DNA from: Bryobacteraceae bacterium
Lineage (GTDB): Bacteria > Acidobacteriota > Terriglobia > Bryobacterales > Bryobacteraceae
Direction of reading: 5' to 3'
Length of the DNA: 7,258 bases
Assembly (NCBI GenBank): GCA_025929455.1
Contig: JAICMB010000161.1
Span: 1-7,258, forward strand
Shown: in pieces, positions 1-6,114 of the stretch
Layout: each line of letters begins with the position of its first letter
Position numbering within the stretch: position 1 is the first letter of the stretch
Position numbers and translations under genes: made by a program
The notes under the pieces: generated by a model
Databases searched by the model: none
The model's input: the letters and a program-made list of their open reading frames with translations, nothing else
What the model was told of the DNA's origin: nothing

Positions 1-1
1 G

Positions 2-940
2 GCCGGCATAGTTGTGCGGAAGTTATTCGAGTCCCGTGATGCGAAGGTTCGAGCTGCCGCCGCGGAAACCTGCAAGCACGTGATTTTCGATGAAAAGACC
101 AGCGCCGCACTTGGACACCTGCTGTCCGATCCCTCCTCACAGGTGCGGCGTAGCGCCATAAACGCGCTTGCGATGTATGCCAACTGGCGTTCAAAAGCGG
201 CTCAAGACGCCCTGATCCATGCCGCGCTCGACCGCGGCAGCAAGCTCGAGGACCGCATCGATGCCGCGGATGCGATTCGTCAGGCAGTGGCGCTGCAAGC
301 GAAAGGCGTGCGGCAGGATCCTCCCATGTTCGAGGCGCTCGTTGCGCTCCTCAGCGAGCACATCGAGCCGCTTCACGCCGTAGCTTACCTGGCGCTCGCC
401 CCGGTACGCGATCCCGGATATAAGCCCGGTGTAGCGCACGAACTCATGTCGCCCCCGGGTGGCTGGAAGCAGTGGCTTGACGAGATCACTGCTAAGCAGG
501 CGGGCGACCTGGTGGATTACCGTGTCTGTGGCTGGGGCGAGCCAGCGACCGGCGTGACGTACCCCGGGAATCGCGGAACGCAGCAACCCGTAGACTTGTT
601 CTGCCTTGGCGGAGACAGCCTGCTCGGTAAAAATCTCCGGACAGCTCAGCCAGGTATGAGGAACCCGACGCTAGCATTCAAGTATACGCTCCAAGCTGCT
701 GAACAAGGCTATGTGCCGGCGGAAGAGGCGGTCGGCATGATGTACGCCAATGGAAAGGGTGTCGAACAGGACTATGCTGCAGCGGGGAAGTGGTGGGTCA
801 AGGCGGCGGAGGGTGGCGATCTTCGCGCTGCCAACCACGCGATGATGCTCTATCGAAACGGTGAAGGCGTTCCGCGTGATCGCGAAATCTCCGAGAAGTG
901 GGCCAAATACGTTGCGGAGCACACGCCTGTGGGCCAGTAG
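2..940 (+). CDS. HEAT-repeat / Sel1-repeat protein, 5'-partial
   Basis: This is the C-terminal part of a repeat protein. The frame is open to the left edge, and the GTG at 14 has no Shine-Dalgarno sequence and falls inside a repeat, so the real start probably lies outside the window. Numbering from that GTG, residues about 5-130 are amphipathic alpha-helical repeats of HEAT type (DAKVRAAAAE, SSQVRRSAINALA). A linker at about 140-200 carries a GGWKQWLDEITAKQAG segment and two cysteines (C172, C197). Residues about 216-303 are Sel1-like repeats, with two clear copies: AEEAVGMMYANGKGVEQDY and ANHAMMLYRNGEGVPRD. Both repeat families bind other proteins as scaffolds, and no catalytic motif is visible. 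The role is unknown; a regulatory or assembly scaffold is the most that can be inferred. The gene ends at TAG 938-940 and converges on the amidohydrolase 38 bp away. The domain calls are fairly sure; the function is not. Confidence 0.8.
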   Translation, partial: AGIVVRKLFESRDAKVRAAAAETCKHVIFDEKTSAALGHLLSDPSSQVRRSAINALAMYANWRSKAAQDALIHAALDRGSKLEDRIDAADAIRQAVALQAKGVRQDPPMFEALVALLSEHIEPLHAVAYLALAPVRDPGYKPGVAHELMSPPGGWKQWLDEITAKQAGDLVDYRVCGWGEPATGVTYPGNRGTQQPVDLFCLGGDSLLGKNLRTAQPGMRNPTLAFKYTLQAAEQGYVPAEEAVGMMYANGKGVEQDYAAAGKWWVKAAEGGDLRAANHAMMLYRNGEGVPRDREISEKWAKYVAEHTPVGQ

Positions 941-978
941 CGAGGACACGGCAGGGGGCCAGCCGGTTCTCTGCCCGG

Positions 979-2073
979 TTATCCAATTCCGGGATACCAC
1001 CTTAGGGCGTTTTCGCGGAAGATCTTTTTCAGCACCGATTCCGGAAGCCCCAATCCCTGCACCTGAGCGCGTCGATATGTCACGGTTTCGGCGCTCGCAA
1101 AATATTGATAGTCGCGATCGTGCTGAGCGTTCATACTGTCTGCTGCGTGCTGATCGTCTCCACCCTCCATCCTCAGCGTGAAATCGGTGGCATACATGAT
1201 GCGATCCTGATACGTGGTCAGAAACGCGATCGCTTTGGTCCGGTCCCCAGCCGCAAAGTACCGAATCCGAGCCGCGAGATCCACGGCGAAGTTAGGCATC
1301 CGGTCCAACCGTTTGGAAAGAGCGTCGAGATCCTCTTCGTTGCTGCCCAGATGGGCGCCGACAACCCTTAGTTTGGGATAACGAGTGATCACTCGGTCGC
1401 GTGCTTCGAGAATGGACTCTTTCGAGGGAACTCCCGGGCGCGCATACATGTGCCATTCCGGATGGGATGCATAGAAACCTCTTTCGGGATTGTGCTCATC
1501 CAATGGCAGCCACGCCCCGTTTGGCTCGGCGAGGTGCGCTGTCAGGGTGTGGCCTTCTTTTTGCAGCAATTCGTAGACTGGAAACAGCGCCGGATTATCC
1601 GGCAAAAGATACGCGCCGGTTTTGGAGCGAATCGACATGCCGACGCTCTTCCATATCTTTGTTGCTATCGCACCATCGCGAAACTGTTGCTGAAGAGCCG
1701 CGACCGTTTTGGCGGCGAACTCCGGATGTTCCCATCCACGCGGGTCGAATGAGCCGGCCCACGCGACGCACCCGCCGCTCTCCCGATGTAACGCTACGGT
1801 GCCACGCAACTGTGGCGTCAGATCGTCCGGCTGGTCATCGATCGCCCGGGAATCACAGATGCTCAAAACACGCCAGCGAGTTGCTCGCAATGCCTCCAAA
1901 ATCGGGCGGCTCGGGCGGTTAATGTGAACGTGCGTGTTGATTCTTTCGAAAGAAACATCGGCACGAGCTTTCGTGCCGATGGCGATACCGGCCGGCACTA
2001 AAGCCAGCCATTGGCGTCTGGTCATCATATGTACATCTTTTATCTCTGTCGCTGGATCATGAGAACAATCCAT
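979..2073 (-). CDS. Tat-exported amidohydrolase-2 family metal-dependent hydrolase
   Basis: This is a TIM-barrel metal-dependent hydrolase of the amidohydrolase-2 type (the COG2159 kind). With the start at 2073 the protein has 364 residues. Visible motifs are HVH (48-50), the usual metal-binding motif of strand 1; K139 or K142 in TKIWKSVG; H180 in TAHLAEP; H241 in GAHLGSNEED; and D297 in YATDFT. In order these match the family's metal and catalytic positions. The N-terminus reads TRRQWLALVPAGIAIG with a cleavage-like KARA, a twin-arginine (Tat) signal, so the enzyme is probably exported folded. The substrate cannot be read from sequence; relatives hydrolyse or decarboxylate small cyclic compounds. 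The start at 2073 has GAGG four bases upstream. The ATGs at 2028 and 2025 would give a more standard short Tat signal but lack a good ribosome site, so the start is uncertain. The gene is monocistronic, with no intact neighbour on its strand. Confidence 0.87.
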   Translation of the reverse strand: MDCSHDPATEIKDVHMMTRRQWLALVPAGIAIGTKARADVSFERINTHVHINRPSRPILEALRATRWRVLSICDSRAIDDQPDDLTPQLRGTVALHRESGGCVAWAGSFDPRGWEHPEFAAKTVAALQQQFRDGAIATKIWKSVGMSIRSKTGAYLLPDNPALFPVYELLQKEGHTLTAHLAEPNGAWLPLDEHNPERGFYASHPEWHMYARPGVPSKESILEARDRVITRYPKLRVVGAHLGSNEEDLDALSKRLDRMPNFAVDLAARIRYFAAGDRTKAIAFLTTYQDRIMYATDFTLRMEGGDDQHAADSMNAQHDRDYQYFASAETVTYRRAQVQGLGLPESVLKKIFRENALRWYPGIG

Positions 2074-2081
2074 GAATCCTC

Positions 2082-2107
2082 GTTAGAGTCATCCTAACGC
2101 CATCCTA
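2082..2107 (-). promoter_or_regulatory. possible operator upstream of the amidohydrolase
   Basis: Just upstream of the amidohydrolase start, TAGGATG (minus strand) occurs twice, at 2107-2101 and 2096-2090, offset by 11 bp, or about one helical turn. The second copy overlaps a 6-bp inverted repeat, CGTTAG/CTAACG (2081-2086 and 2094-2099, 7-nt spacer). This could bind a regulator, but the elements are short and chance is not excluded. I see no convincing -35/-10 pair. Confidence 0.25.
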
Positions 2108-2378
2108 GCCCCCGAGCTTGCCGGGCGAGCTCGGCAACATCATCGCGGCGGAGCAGTTCGGCGGCAACACTTGTGGCCGGTCTCAGAGCTCGAATCGGGC
2201 TTAGTCCCAGGTTGACCACCACCACAGCCGCGCCGATCAGGGCCGCTACCGCGGAGACTTCAGTGCGCAACACGGTGGGAATCTCCCCCACGAGGAGATC
2301 GCCGCACACGTCACTACGGTTCTCGCGTTCTTGGGCAAGAAAACCTGCCAGAAGCGGCGCCCGCCAGCGAGAAGCCAC
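2094..2378 (-). pseudogene. decayed C-terminal fragment of a TRIC/UPF0126 membrane protein
   Basis: The reading frame here encodes 94 residues. Its middle resembles the second UPF0126 repeat of bacterial TRIC-type (trimeric intracellular cation channel family) membrane proteins. GDLLVGEIPTVLRTEVSAVA at residues 26-45 (about 2303-2244), followed by the hydrophobic stretch ALIGAAVVVV and LGLSP, fits the family pattern RDxLxGExPxVLRxExxAxxAL. The final GLGWR recalls the usual FGWRLP-like end. The glycine-rich GGGxxRD motif that should precede it is broken (SDVCGDLL). The first half of the protein is missing: upstream translation in all three frames shows no recognisable first repeat. Intact members are roughly 200 residues with six or seven membrane segments, so this piece cannot be a working channel. 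The segment near the end (LLRRDDVAELARQARG) is also unlike the family's last helix. I infer a deletion remnant. A short protein of its own is possible but less likely. Confidence 0.5.
2112..2134. other. 7-bp inverted repeat
   Basis: CCGAGCT (2112-2118) and AGCTCGG (2128-2134) form a perfect 7-bp inverted repeat around a 9-nt spacer, within the tail of the TRIC remnant. No T-run follows on either strand, so it is not a typical intrinsic terminator. It may simply be a chance palindrome in GC-rich sequence. Confidence 0.3.
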
Positions 2379-2483
2379 GCAGACCTCGGCCCGCTTGTGC
2401 CGGTGAAATGCGGATTGCTAACAACGAGCTTTAACCCGGAGTCGAAGCGGTGAATTGCAACGTGTTGATTGTAAAGTGGGAGT

Positions 2484-2560
<77 letters not shown>

Positions 2561-2565
2561 TCACA

Positions 2566-2594
2566 ATCGTAACCCAAGGCTGCGGCGGGGTCAA
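2566..2594 (-). promoter_or_regulatory. sigma70-type promoter of tRNA-fMet
   Basis: On the minus strand TTGACC (2594-2589) is followed after exactly 17 bp by TACGAT (2571-2566). Both are close to the TTGACA/TATAAT consensus at ideal spacing. Only five bases separate the -10 box from the mature tRNA 5' end at 2560, so transcription would begin at, or within a base or two of, the tRNA itself. Confidence 0.65.
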
Positions 2595-2660
2595 ACTTTG
2601 AACGCGCGGTGAATCTAGCGGCCCAGTGCCGGCACGTGACGGTACTGGGAACATGCGGAG

Positions 2661-2687
2661 TTGCACGCGGCGCGCGGTTCCTATAGA
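2661..2687 (+). promoter_or_regulatory. weak candidate promoter for the zinc-ribbon/DUF4870 gene
   Basis: TTGCAC (2661-2666) and TATAGA (2682-2687) resemble sigma70 -35 and -10 boxes. Their 15-bp spacing is shorter than ideal. They lie about 35-60 bp upstream of the start codon, in the gap between this gene and the divergent tRNA-fMet. Confidence 0.35.
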
Positions 2688-2719
2688 GTCGTAAGCTAGA
2701 GAATTTTTCTGGAGGTTTC

Positions 2720-3313
2720 ATGGCTTTTTGTGCAAATTGCGGAGCGCCGGTTGAAGGGCGTTTCTGCGCGAAGTGCGGCATGTCCGCACCGGCGAGCCCC
2801 GCTCCCGCAGCGGCCGCGGGCAGCGGCGCTCAGGCGCCGTATCAGGCTTCCGCGAACCCGCAGCAGGGCGGGCCGGCGGGGAACGCGTACGCAAACCCCG
2901 GCGCGGGTGCGTATGGGCAGGCGTACGGCAATGCGCCGGGATATGCAGCGGCGCCGGCCGCCGCGCAGACGTCGGGGATGTCGGAAAACGTGGCCAGCGC
3001 GCTCTGCTATGTGCTCGGCCTGATCACGGGTATTCTGTTCCTGGTGCTCGCACCCTACAACCAGAACAAGACCGTGCGGTTCCACGCGTTTCAGTCGATT
3101 TTCTTCCACGTCGCGTGCATCGTTGCTTGGATTGCGACATTCGCGCTCTCGATGATTCCGTTTTTCGGGTTGATCATGCTGCTCGTGGACGTGTTCTTGT
3201 GGCTCGGCGCTATCGTGCTCTGGGTCGTGTTGATCGTCAAAGCGTACCAAAACAGCCGTCTGATGTTGCCCGTGATCGGAGCGCTGGCAGAGCAGCAGGC
3301 CAACAACAGTTAA
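2720..3313 (+). CDS. zinc-ribbon DUF4870 membrane protein
   Basis: This 197-residue protein has three parts. A short N-terminal zinc ribbon with cysteines C4, C7, C16 and C19 (CANC...CAKC) should hold one zinc. A flexible linker, about residues 22-86, is dominated by Ala, Gly, Pro, Gln and Tyr. A C-terminal DUF4870-type domain begins at MSENVASALCYVLGLITGI and holds about three membrane spans (91-111, 125-145, 150-172), with the conserved NKTVRFHAFQS segment between the first two. DUF4870 has no established biochemical role. The topology suggests an inner-membrane protein with a cytoplasmic zinc-binding head. The start is secure, because GGAGG at 2711-2715 sits four bases before the ATG. The gene is followed at 59 bp by the small secreted protein gene on the same strand. 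The domain calls are strong; the function is unknown. Confidence 0.9.
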   Translation: MAFCANCGAPVEGRFCAKCGMSAPASPAPAAAAGSGAQAPYQASANPQQGGPAGNAYANPGAGAYGQAYGNAPGYAAAPAAAQTSGMSENVASALCYVLGLITGILFLVLAPYNQNKTVRFHAFQSIFFHVACIVAWIATFALSMIPFFGLIMLLVDVFLWLGAIVLWVVLIVKAYQNSRLMLPVIGALAEQQANNS

Positions 3314-3372
3314 CGCTCGTGCGTTCGAGGGCGCGGCCCGTCCGGCCACCTGCGACTTAGAATGAGAGCAGG

Positions 3373-3840
3373 ATGAGATGCCGGGTTCTCTTGTTATTGA
3401 TGGCGGCCTGCTGTGTTTTCGCTGCCGACACCTACAACGGGCCGCGCCCGCCTAAGCCCGACATCCCCTACATCCTTCACGCCGATCACCTGATCCAGAC
3501 CGAAGCCGCCGAGGCGCGTCCGGAGCAGCGCAAAAACGAAACGGTCTACATCATCCCGGGCGCTTCCTCGCCCGCTCGCACTCCGCTGGCAGAGCCGATC
3601 TTTGTAATGGATGCGCACAAGTTGTCGGCCGACCAGCTGCAACTCTACAAGCTTGAAGTGCACGACGGAAACCGCGAAGTCACGATCCGCCGCAAAGGCG
3701 GGCCGCGGCCGCTGCACATCATGGTGTCACCCCTCACCGACACGCTCTATAAAATCGAAGCCAACGAGCCGCTTGAAAACGGCGAATACTCGCTATCGCC
3801 AGCCGACTCCAACCAGGTTTTCTGCTTCGAGATTTTCTAA
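3373..3840 (+). CDS. small secreted protein of unknown function
   Basis: I cannot assign a function. The 155-residue product starts with a short signal peptide (MRCRVLLLLMAACCVFA, probable cleavage before ADTYNG), so it is likely periplasmic or outer-surface. The mature part opens with a proline-rich NGPRPPKPDIPYILHADHL segment. It then has short beta-like stretches: ETVYIIPGA, EPIFVMDA, YKLEVHDGNREVTIRR, LHIMVSP, LYKIEANEPL. It ends with GEYSLSPADSNQVFCFEIF. The NGPRPPKPD opening and the GEYSLSP-NQVFCF ending look to me like a conserved acidobacterial family, from memory only. A small all-beta domain with a C-terminal strand is plausible. No metal-binding or catalytic motif is evident, and the mature protein has a single cysteine. 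Start at ATG 3373 behind a modest GAGAGCAGG. It lies between two other envelope-type genes on the same strand and may be co-transcribed with the upstream one. Confidence 0.8.
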   Translation: MRCRVLLLLMAACCVFAADTYNGPRPPKPDIPYILHADHLIQTEAAEARPEQRKNETVYIIPGASSPARTPLAEPIFVMDAHKLSADQLQLYKLEVHDGNREVTIRRKGGPRPLHIMVSPLTDTLYKIEANEPLENGEYSLSPADSNQVFCFEIF

Positions 3841-3945
3841 GCGCGGCAGTGACTCCGGCGCGAGCCGGCGCCGTAAACCTTCGTAACGCTCTGGACCTAC
3901 GGGGCAGAGGTGCGCATCCGATCAGGTGGAAGGATTTGTGGGCTT

Positions 3946-4470
3946 ATGAAACTGCTGCGGAGAATTGCAATAGGGGTGTTGACCATGGGCCTGATGGCGC
4001 CAGTGACAATGCTGGCCTCGACTCCTCAGGATTTAAGAGAGCAAGTGCGGCATGAGCTGGTGATGCTGCCGTACTACAACGTTTTCGACGACCTCGGTTA
4101 CCGCGTTGACGGTAGCACCGTATACTTGTATGGCGACGTGACGCGCCCGACGCTGAAGTCCGATGCTGAACGCGCGGTACAGCACATCGAGGGCGTGACG
4201 ACGGTAGTCAACAACATCAATGTGCTGCCGCTGTCGCCGTTTGACAATCAGACCAGGCGCGCGGTTTACCGGGCAGTGTTCGGCTACGGCGGACTGTATC
4301 GCTACGCAATGGGTGCTAACCCGTCCATTCACATCATCGTCGATAACGGGCACGTGAAGCTGGTCGGCGTAGTCGGATCGCAGGCTGACAAAAACATCGC
4401 GGGCATCCGGGCCAACGGCGTTCCGGGCGTCTTCTCGGTGCAAAACGATCTGCGCGTGGCGCAGGGCTAA
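3946..4470 (+). CDS. secreted tandem BON-domain protein
   Basis: This is a 174-residue exported protein with two BON domains, a fold thought to bind phospholipid or membrane surfaces and found in OsmY-type stress proteins and some pore proteins. The signal peptide is MKLLRRIAIGVLTMGLMAPV..., probably cut before STPQ at residue 25. BON1 spans about 29-95, with the typical VDGSTVYLYGDVTRPTLKSD and VTTVVNNINVLP. BON2 spans about 101-172, with IIVDNGHVKLVGVVGSQADK and GVFSVQNDLRV. The frame is open upstream to a GTG at 3910, but the ATG at 3946 gives a clean signal peptide and has GGAAGGA at 3928-3934, 11 bases before it, so I prefer it. The product probably acts in the periplasm or at the outer membrane. 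It is the last gene before the terminator at 4520-4549. An osmotic or envelope-stress role is only inferred from the family. Confidence 0.88.
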   Translation: MKLLRRIAIGVLTMGLMAPVTMLASTPQDLREQVRHELVMLPYYNVFDDLGYRVDGSTVYLYGDVTRPTLKSDAERAVQHIEGVTTVVNNINVLPLSPFDNQTRRAVYRAVFGYGGLYRYAMGANPSIHIIVDNGHVKLVGVVGSQADKNIAGIRANGVPGVFSVQNDLRVAQG

Positions 4471-4489
4471 CGATGTGTAGACCGAACAA

Positions 4490-4508
4490 GGCGCGAACGC
4501 AACGCGCC
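4490..4508 (+). other. 6-bp hairpin upstream of the terminator
   Basis: GGCGCG (4490-4495) and CGCGCC (4503-4508) pair perfectly around the 7-nt loop AACGCAA, 20 bp after the BON stop codon and just ahead of the main terminator. It could help protect the 3' end of the transcript. No T-run follows it. Confidence 0.35.
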
Positions 4509-4519
4509 AGCAACGATCG

Positions 4520-4549
4520 GCCGGGTGGGGAGATTCCACCCGGCTTTTT
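4520..4549 (+). terminator. intrinsic terminator of the BON gene
   Basis: GCCGGGTGG (4520-4528) and CCACCCGGC (4536-4544) form a perfect 9-bp, GC-rich stem with the 7-nt loop GGAGATT, followed directly by TTTTT (4545-4549). This is a textbook rho-independent terminator, 50 bp after the BON stop codon. It closes the plus-strand group 2720-4470. Confidence 0.93.
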
Positions 4550-4564
4550 CGTTGCGCGAGAGCG

Positions 4565-4583
4565 GTCACGGGCGTTCCGTGAC
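4565..4583. other. perfect 7-bp hairpin upstream of the RRM promoter
   Basis: GTCACGG (4565-4571) and CCGTGAC (4577-4583) form a perfect inverted repeat around GCGTT. There is no T-run, so it is not a standard terminator. It lies about 40 bp upstream of the candidate -35 box of the RRM gene and could be a regulator binding site or a backup stem for the preceding terminator. Confidence 0.4.
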
Positions 4584-4624
4584 AGATTCTTGAACGATTC
4601 GAATGATTTACGGGTGGAAAGTTC

Positions 4625-4654
4625 TTGGAGCGCAACGCCACCCTATGCTATGAT
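4625..4654 (+). promoter_or_regulatory. extended -10 promoter of the RRM gene
   Basis: TATGAT (4649-4654) differs from TATAAT at one base and is preceded by TGC (4646-4648), the extended -10 element. A weak TTGGAG (4625-4630) lies 18 bp upstream. Transcription should start near 4661, giving a leader of about 70 nt before the RRM start codon. The extended -10 would compensate for the poor -35. Confidence 0.6.
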
Positions 4655-4666
4655 GAGGTAGCTTTC

Positions 4667-4714
4667 ATGGATCGCATCCGCGAAGCTATCCCCTCCATCA
4701 ACAAACGGAGCTAA
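4667..4714 (+). CDS. possible 15-codon leader ORF
   Basis: ATG at 4667 opens a 15-codon frame, MDRIREAIPSINKRS, closed by TAA at 4712-4714, 15 bp before the RRM gene. GAGG at 4655-4658 lies eight bases before this ATG. However, the predicted transcription start (about 4661) would exclude that site, making the ORF nearly leaderless. There is no run of one amino acid as in attenuation peptides. It may be a regulatory upstream ORF or chance. Confidence 0.25.
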   Translation: MDRIREAIPSINKRS

Positions 4715-4729
4715 AAAAACTAAAAACGA

Positions 4730-5137
4730 ATGAGTTTTACTGTTTTCCTCGGCAATTTGCCCGCCTGGGTTACCAAGGACGATATCAAGTCTTGGCTCAA
4801 CGCGGAAAACCTCGTCTTCGATGACATCAAAGTCATCCGCAACCCCGAGACCCAGGAATCTAAGGGTTTCGCGTTTATCGCGACGCCGAATTCGGAGGAG
4901 ATGAACTCCATCATCCGCCGGTTCGACCGTGCGCCTCTTGAAGAACGTCTCCTGCGGGCCAATCAGGCTCAGCCGCCCAAATCGCGCCAGCAGCAAGGCG
5001 TCAGACCGGGTGCGCCGCCTGTGGGCGCCGTAAACCATGAACGCCGCCGTGAGCGCGGTGGCAAAAAACACAAACGGTCCAATCAGCACGACGGACCTCA
5101 GAGCGCGTTCGCGGAAGAGCTGGCTAAAGCTCTCTAA
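4730..5137 (+). CDS. RRM-domain RNA-binding protein
   Basis: This is a small cytoplasmic single-stranded RNA-binding protein of 135 residues. One RRM fills about residues 3-80. RNP2 is VFLGNL (5-10) and RNP1 is KGFAFIAT (45-52), with aromatic F47 and F49 in the usual RNA-stacking positions; RNP1 ends in T rather than the common F or Y. The tail, 81-135, is polar and basic (NHERRRERGGKKHKRSN) and probably disordered. It ends in a short helix-like SAFAEELAKAL. Stand-alone RRM proteins of this kind occur in cyanobacteria and some other bacteria, and several are cold-regulated; whether this one is cannot be seen. The start ATG at 4730 is supported by RNP2 spacing, but the nearest Shine-Dalgarno-like GGAG (4707-4710) is 19 bases upstream. 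The A-rich run between them may instead help ribosome loading. Monocistronic, with its own promoter and terminator. Confidence 0.93.
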   Translation: MSFTVFLGNLPAWVTKDDIKSWLNAENLVFDDIKVIRNPETQESKGFAFIATPNSEEMNSIIRRFDRAPLEERLLRANQAQPPKSRQQQGVRPGAPPVGAVNHERRRERGGKKHKRSNQHDGPQSAFAEELAKAL

Positions 5138-5225
5138 GACGGACCGCCGGCAACGATCCTCTCTCCGGGCGACACACGCCCGCGCCACTCTCCTGCCTCA
5201 AGCTCCTCTGCAACATTCCGCCCGT

Positions 5226-5255
5226 GTCCTGTTTCAGCTTGAAACGGACGTTTTC
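5226..5255 (+). terminator. intrinsic terminator downstream of the RRM gene
   Basis: GTCC (5226-5229), a bulged T, then GTTTCA (5231-5236) pair with TGAAAC (5240-5245) and GGAC (5246-5249) around the short loop GCT. G and TTTT (5251-5254) follow. This is a fair rho-independent terminator about 90 bp after the RRM stop. Its T-run overlaps the stop codon of the convergent isomerase-like gene (5254-5256). The stem might also slow transcription from that side, but no T-run follows it on the minus strand. Confidence 0.7.
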
Positions 5256-6114
5256 ATCGGACTTCGTACGTTTCCTGCCCGGTTTTCTCATCGCGCGTAA
5301 TGGCCATCCCGCCCACCGTGAATTCGCGGCGGCGTTCAGCTTCCCTGTCCCACATACGACGCAGCACGTCCCGGCTGTAGCTTAGAAAGTGCCGGTCCGG
5401 TGTGAACACTTCAAGTGTGATGGTGCTATCGTAGCCGCACTCTTGGAGGGCACGCACGGCGCGTTCGATATCCACCGTTCCAGCGCCCAGCGGCAGATGC
5501 AGATCGCCGTGCCCGCCCTTGTTGTCGTGCATGTGCACGTGGCGCAGGCGCGACCCGTAGGCGGCCAGAATCTCTTCCGTCATGTTGTACGGAACCATGA
5601 GATTCGCATGTCCGACATCGAGGTGCAGGCACAGTTCCGGAATGGGATCGAGCAGGTCTCCGAGCTGCGCGGAATTGTTGTAATCGCCCGGCAAGTTCTC
5701 GATCATCATGCCGACGCCGTAGCGGCGCGCGTCGGGCAATAGTTCGCGTATGGTCTCGATGTTACGGCCGATGAAAAACGCACGATCGTGCATGGGCGCG
5801 TGGCGGTCCGGGTGGATGTTCATCCACTTCGCGCCGACCTCGGAGAACACCTGCAAGCAGCGCCGCAACTCGGAGACGCAGGCGCAGCGCACCTCTTCGA
5901 ACGCGCTGGCCATCGGCAAATAGAACGCCGTGTGGCCGACCACCGGCATTCCGGCGCGGTCGAGCGCTTTGCGTATTTCTCTGGGATTCACTCGCCAGGA
6001 GGCCGCGGCGGGCGGCTCCAGCGTCAGATCGATAAAATCCAACCCCAGTTCCGACATCCACTCAATTTCCGATATGACGTCGTGAGCGGGGTGGTTCATT
6101 CCTCCAATCAGCAT
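5254..6114 (-). CDS. sugar phosphate isomerase/epimerase-like TIM-barrel protein
   Basis: This 286-residue protein belongs to the xylose-isomerase-like TIM-barrel / AP-endonuclease-2 superfamily. Likely metal and active-site residues lie in the expected order: H61 (VVGHTAFYLP), H101 (NIHPD), E139 (MMIENLPG), D166 and H169 (LHLDVGHAN), H195 and D197 (HVHMHDNKGGHGD), H202/H206, and E235 (ITLEVF). Such enzymes bind divalent metals and isomerise or epimerise sugars or inositols; others in the superfamily are DNA-repair endonuclease IV. The HMHDNKGGHGDLHLPLGAG segment favours the sugar-enzyme side, but the substrate is unknown. After the barrel, residues about 255-286 form a charged tail. The start at 6114 overlaps the nucleotidyltransferase stop by 7 nt (ATGCTGA), suggesting translational coupling. 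The ATG at codon 6 is an alternative, but GGAGG would then sit only one base before it. The product is cytoplasmic, with no signal peptide. Confidence 0.9.
   Translation of the reverse strand: MLIGGMNHPAHDVISEIEWMSELGLDFIDLTLEPPAAASWRVNPREIRKALDRAGMPVVGHTAFYLPMASAFEEVRCACVSELRRCLQVFSEVGAKWMNIHPDRHAPMHDRAFFIGRNIETIRELLPDARRYGVGMMIENLPGDYNNSAQLGDLLDPIPELCLHLDVGHANLMVPYNMTEEILAAYGSRLRHVHMHDNKGGHGDLHLPLGAGTVDIERAVRALQECGYDSTITLEVFTPDRHFLSYSRDVLRRMWDREAERRREFTVGGMAITRDEKTGQETYEVR

Noticed and set aside
1401..1922. Plus-strand open frame of 173 codons opposite the amidohydrolase
   Set aside because: The translation is rich in Arg, Pro and Ser without any recognisable motif, and it lies fully antisense to a protein with all its metal ligands.
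2379..2483. Possible integration site at the 3' end of tRNA-fMet
   Set aside because: I found no second copy of the tRNA 3' end and no integrase within the window.
2696..3349. Long minus-strand open frame (217 codons) opposite the DUF4870 gene
   Set aside because: Its product is a low-complexity mix of Arg, His and Glu, typical of an antisense frame in GC-rich coding DNA; the plus-strand protein has clear domains and a ribosome site.
3855..3868. CCGGC-GCGA-GCCGG hairpin with a GNRA-type loop after the small secreted protein gene
   Set aside because: Only five base pairs and no T-run; such stems are expected by chance in this GC-rich sequence, so I do not call a terminator.
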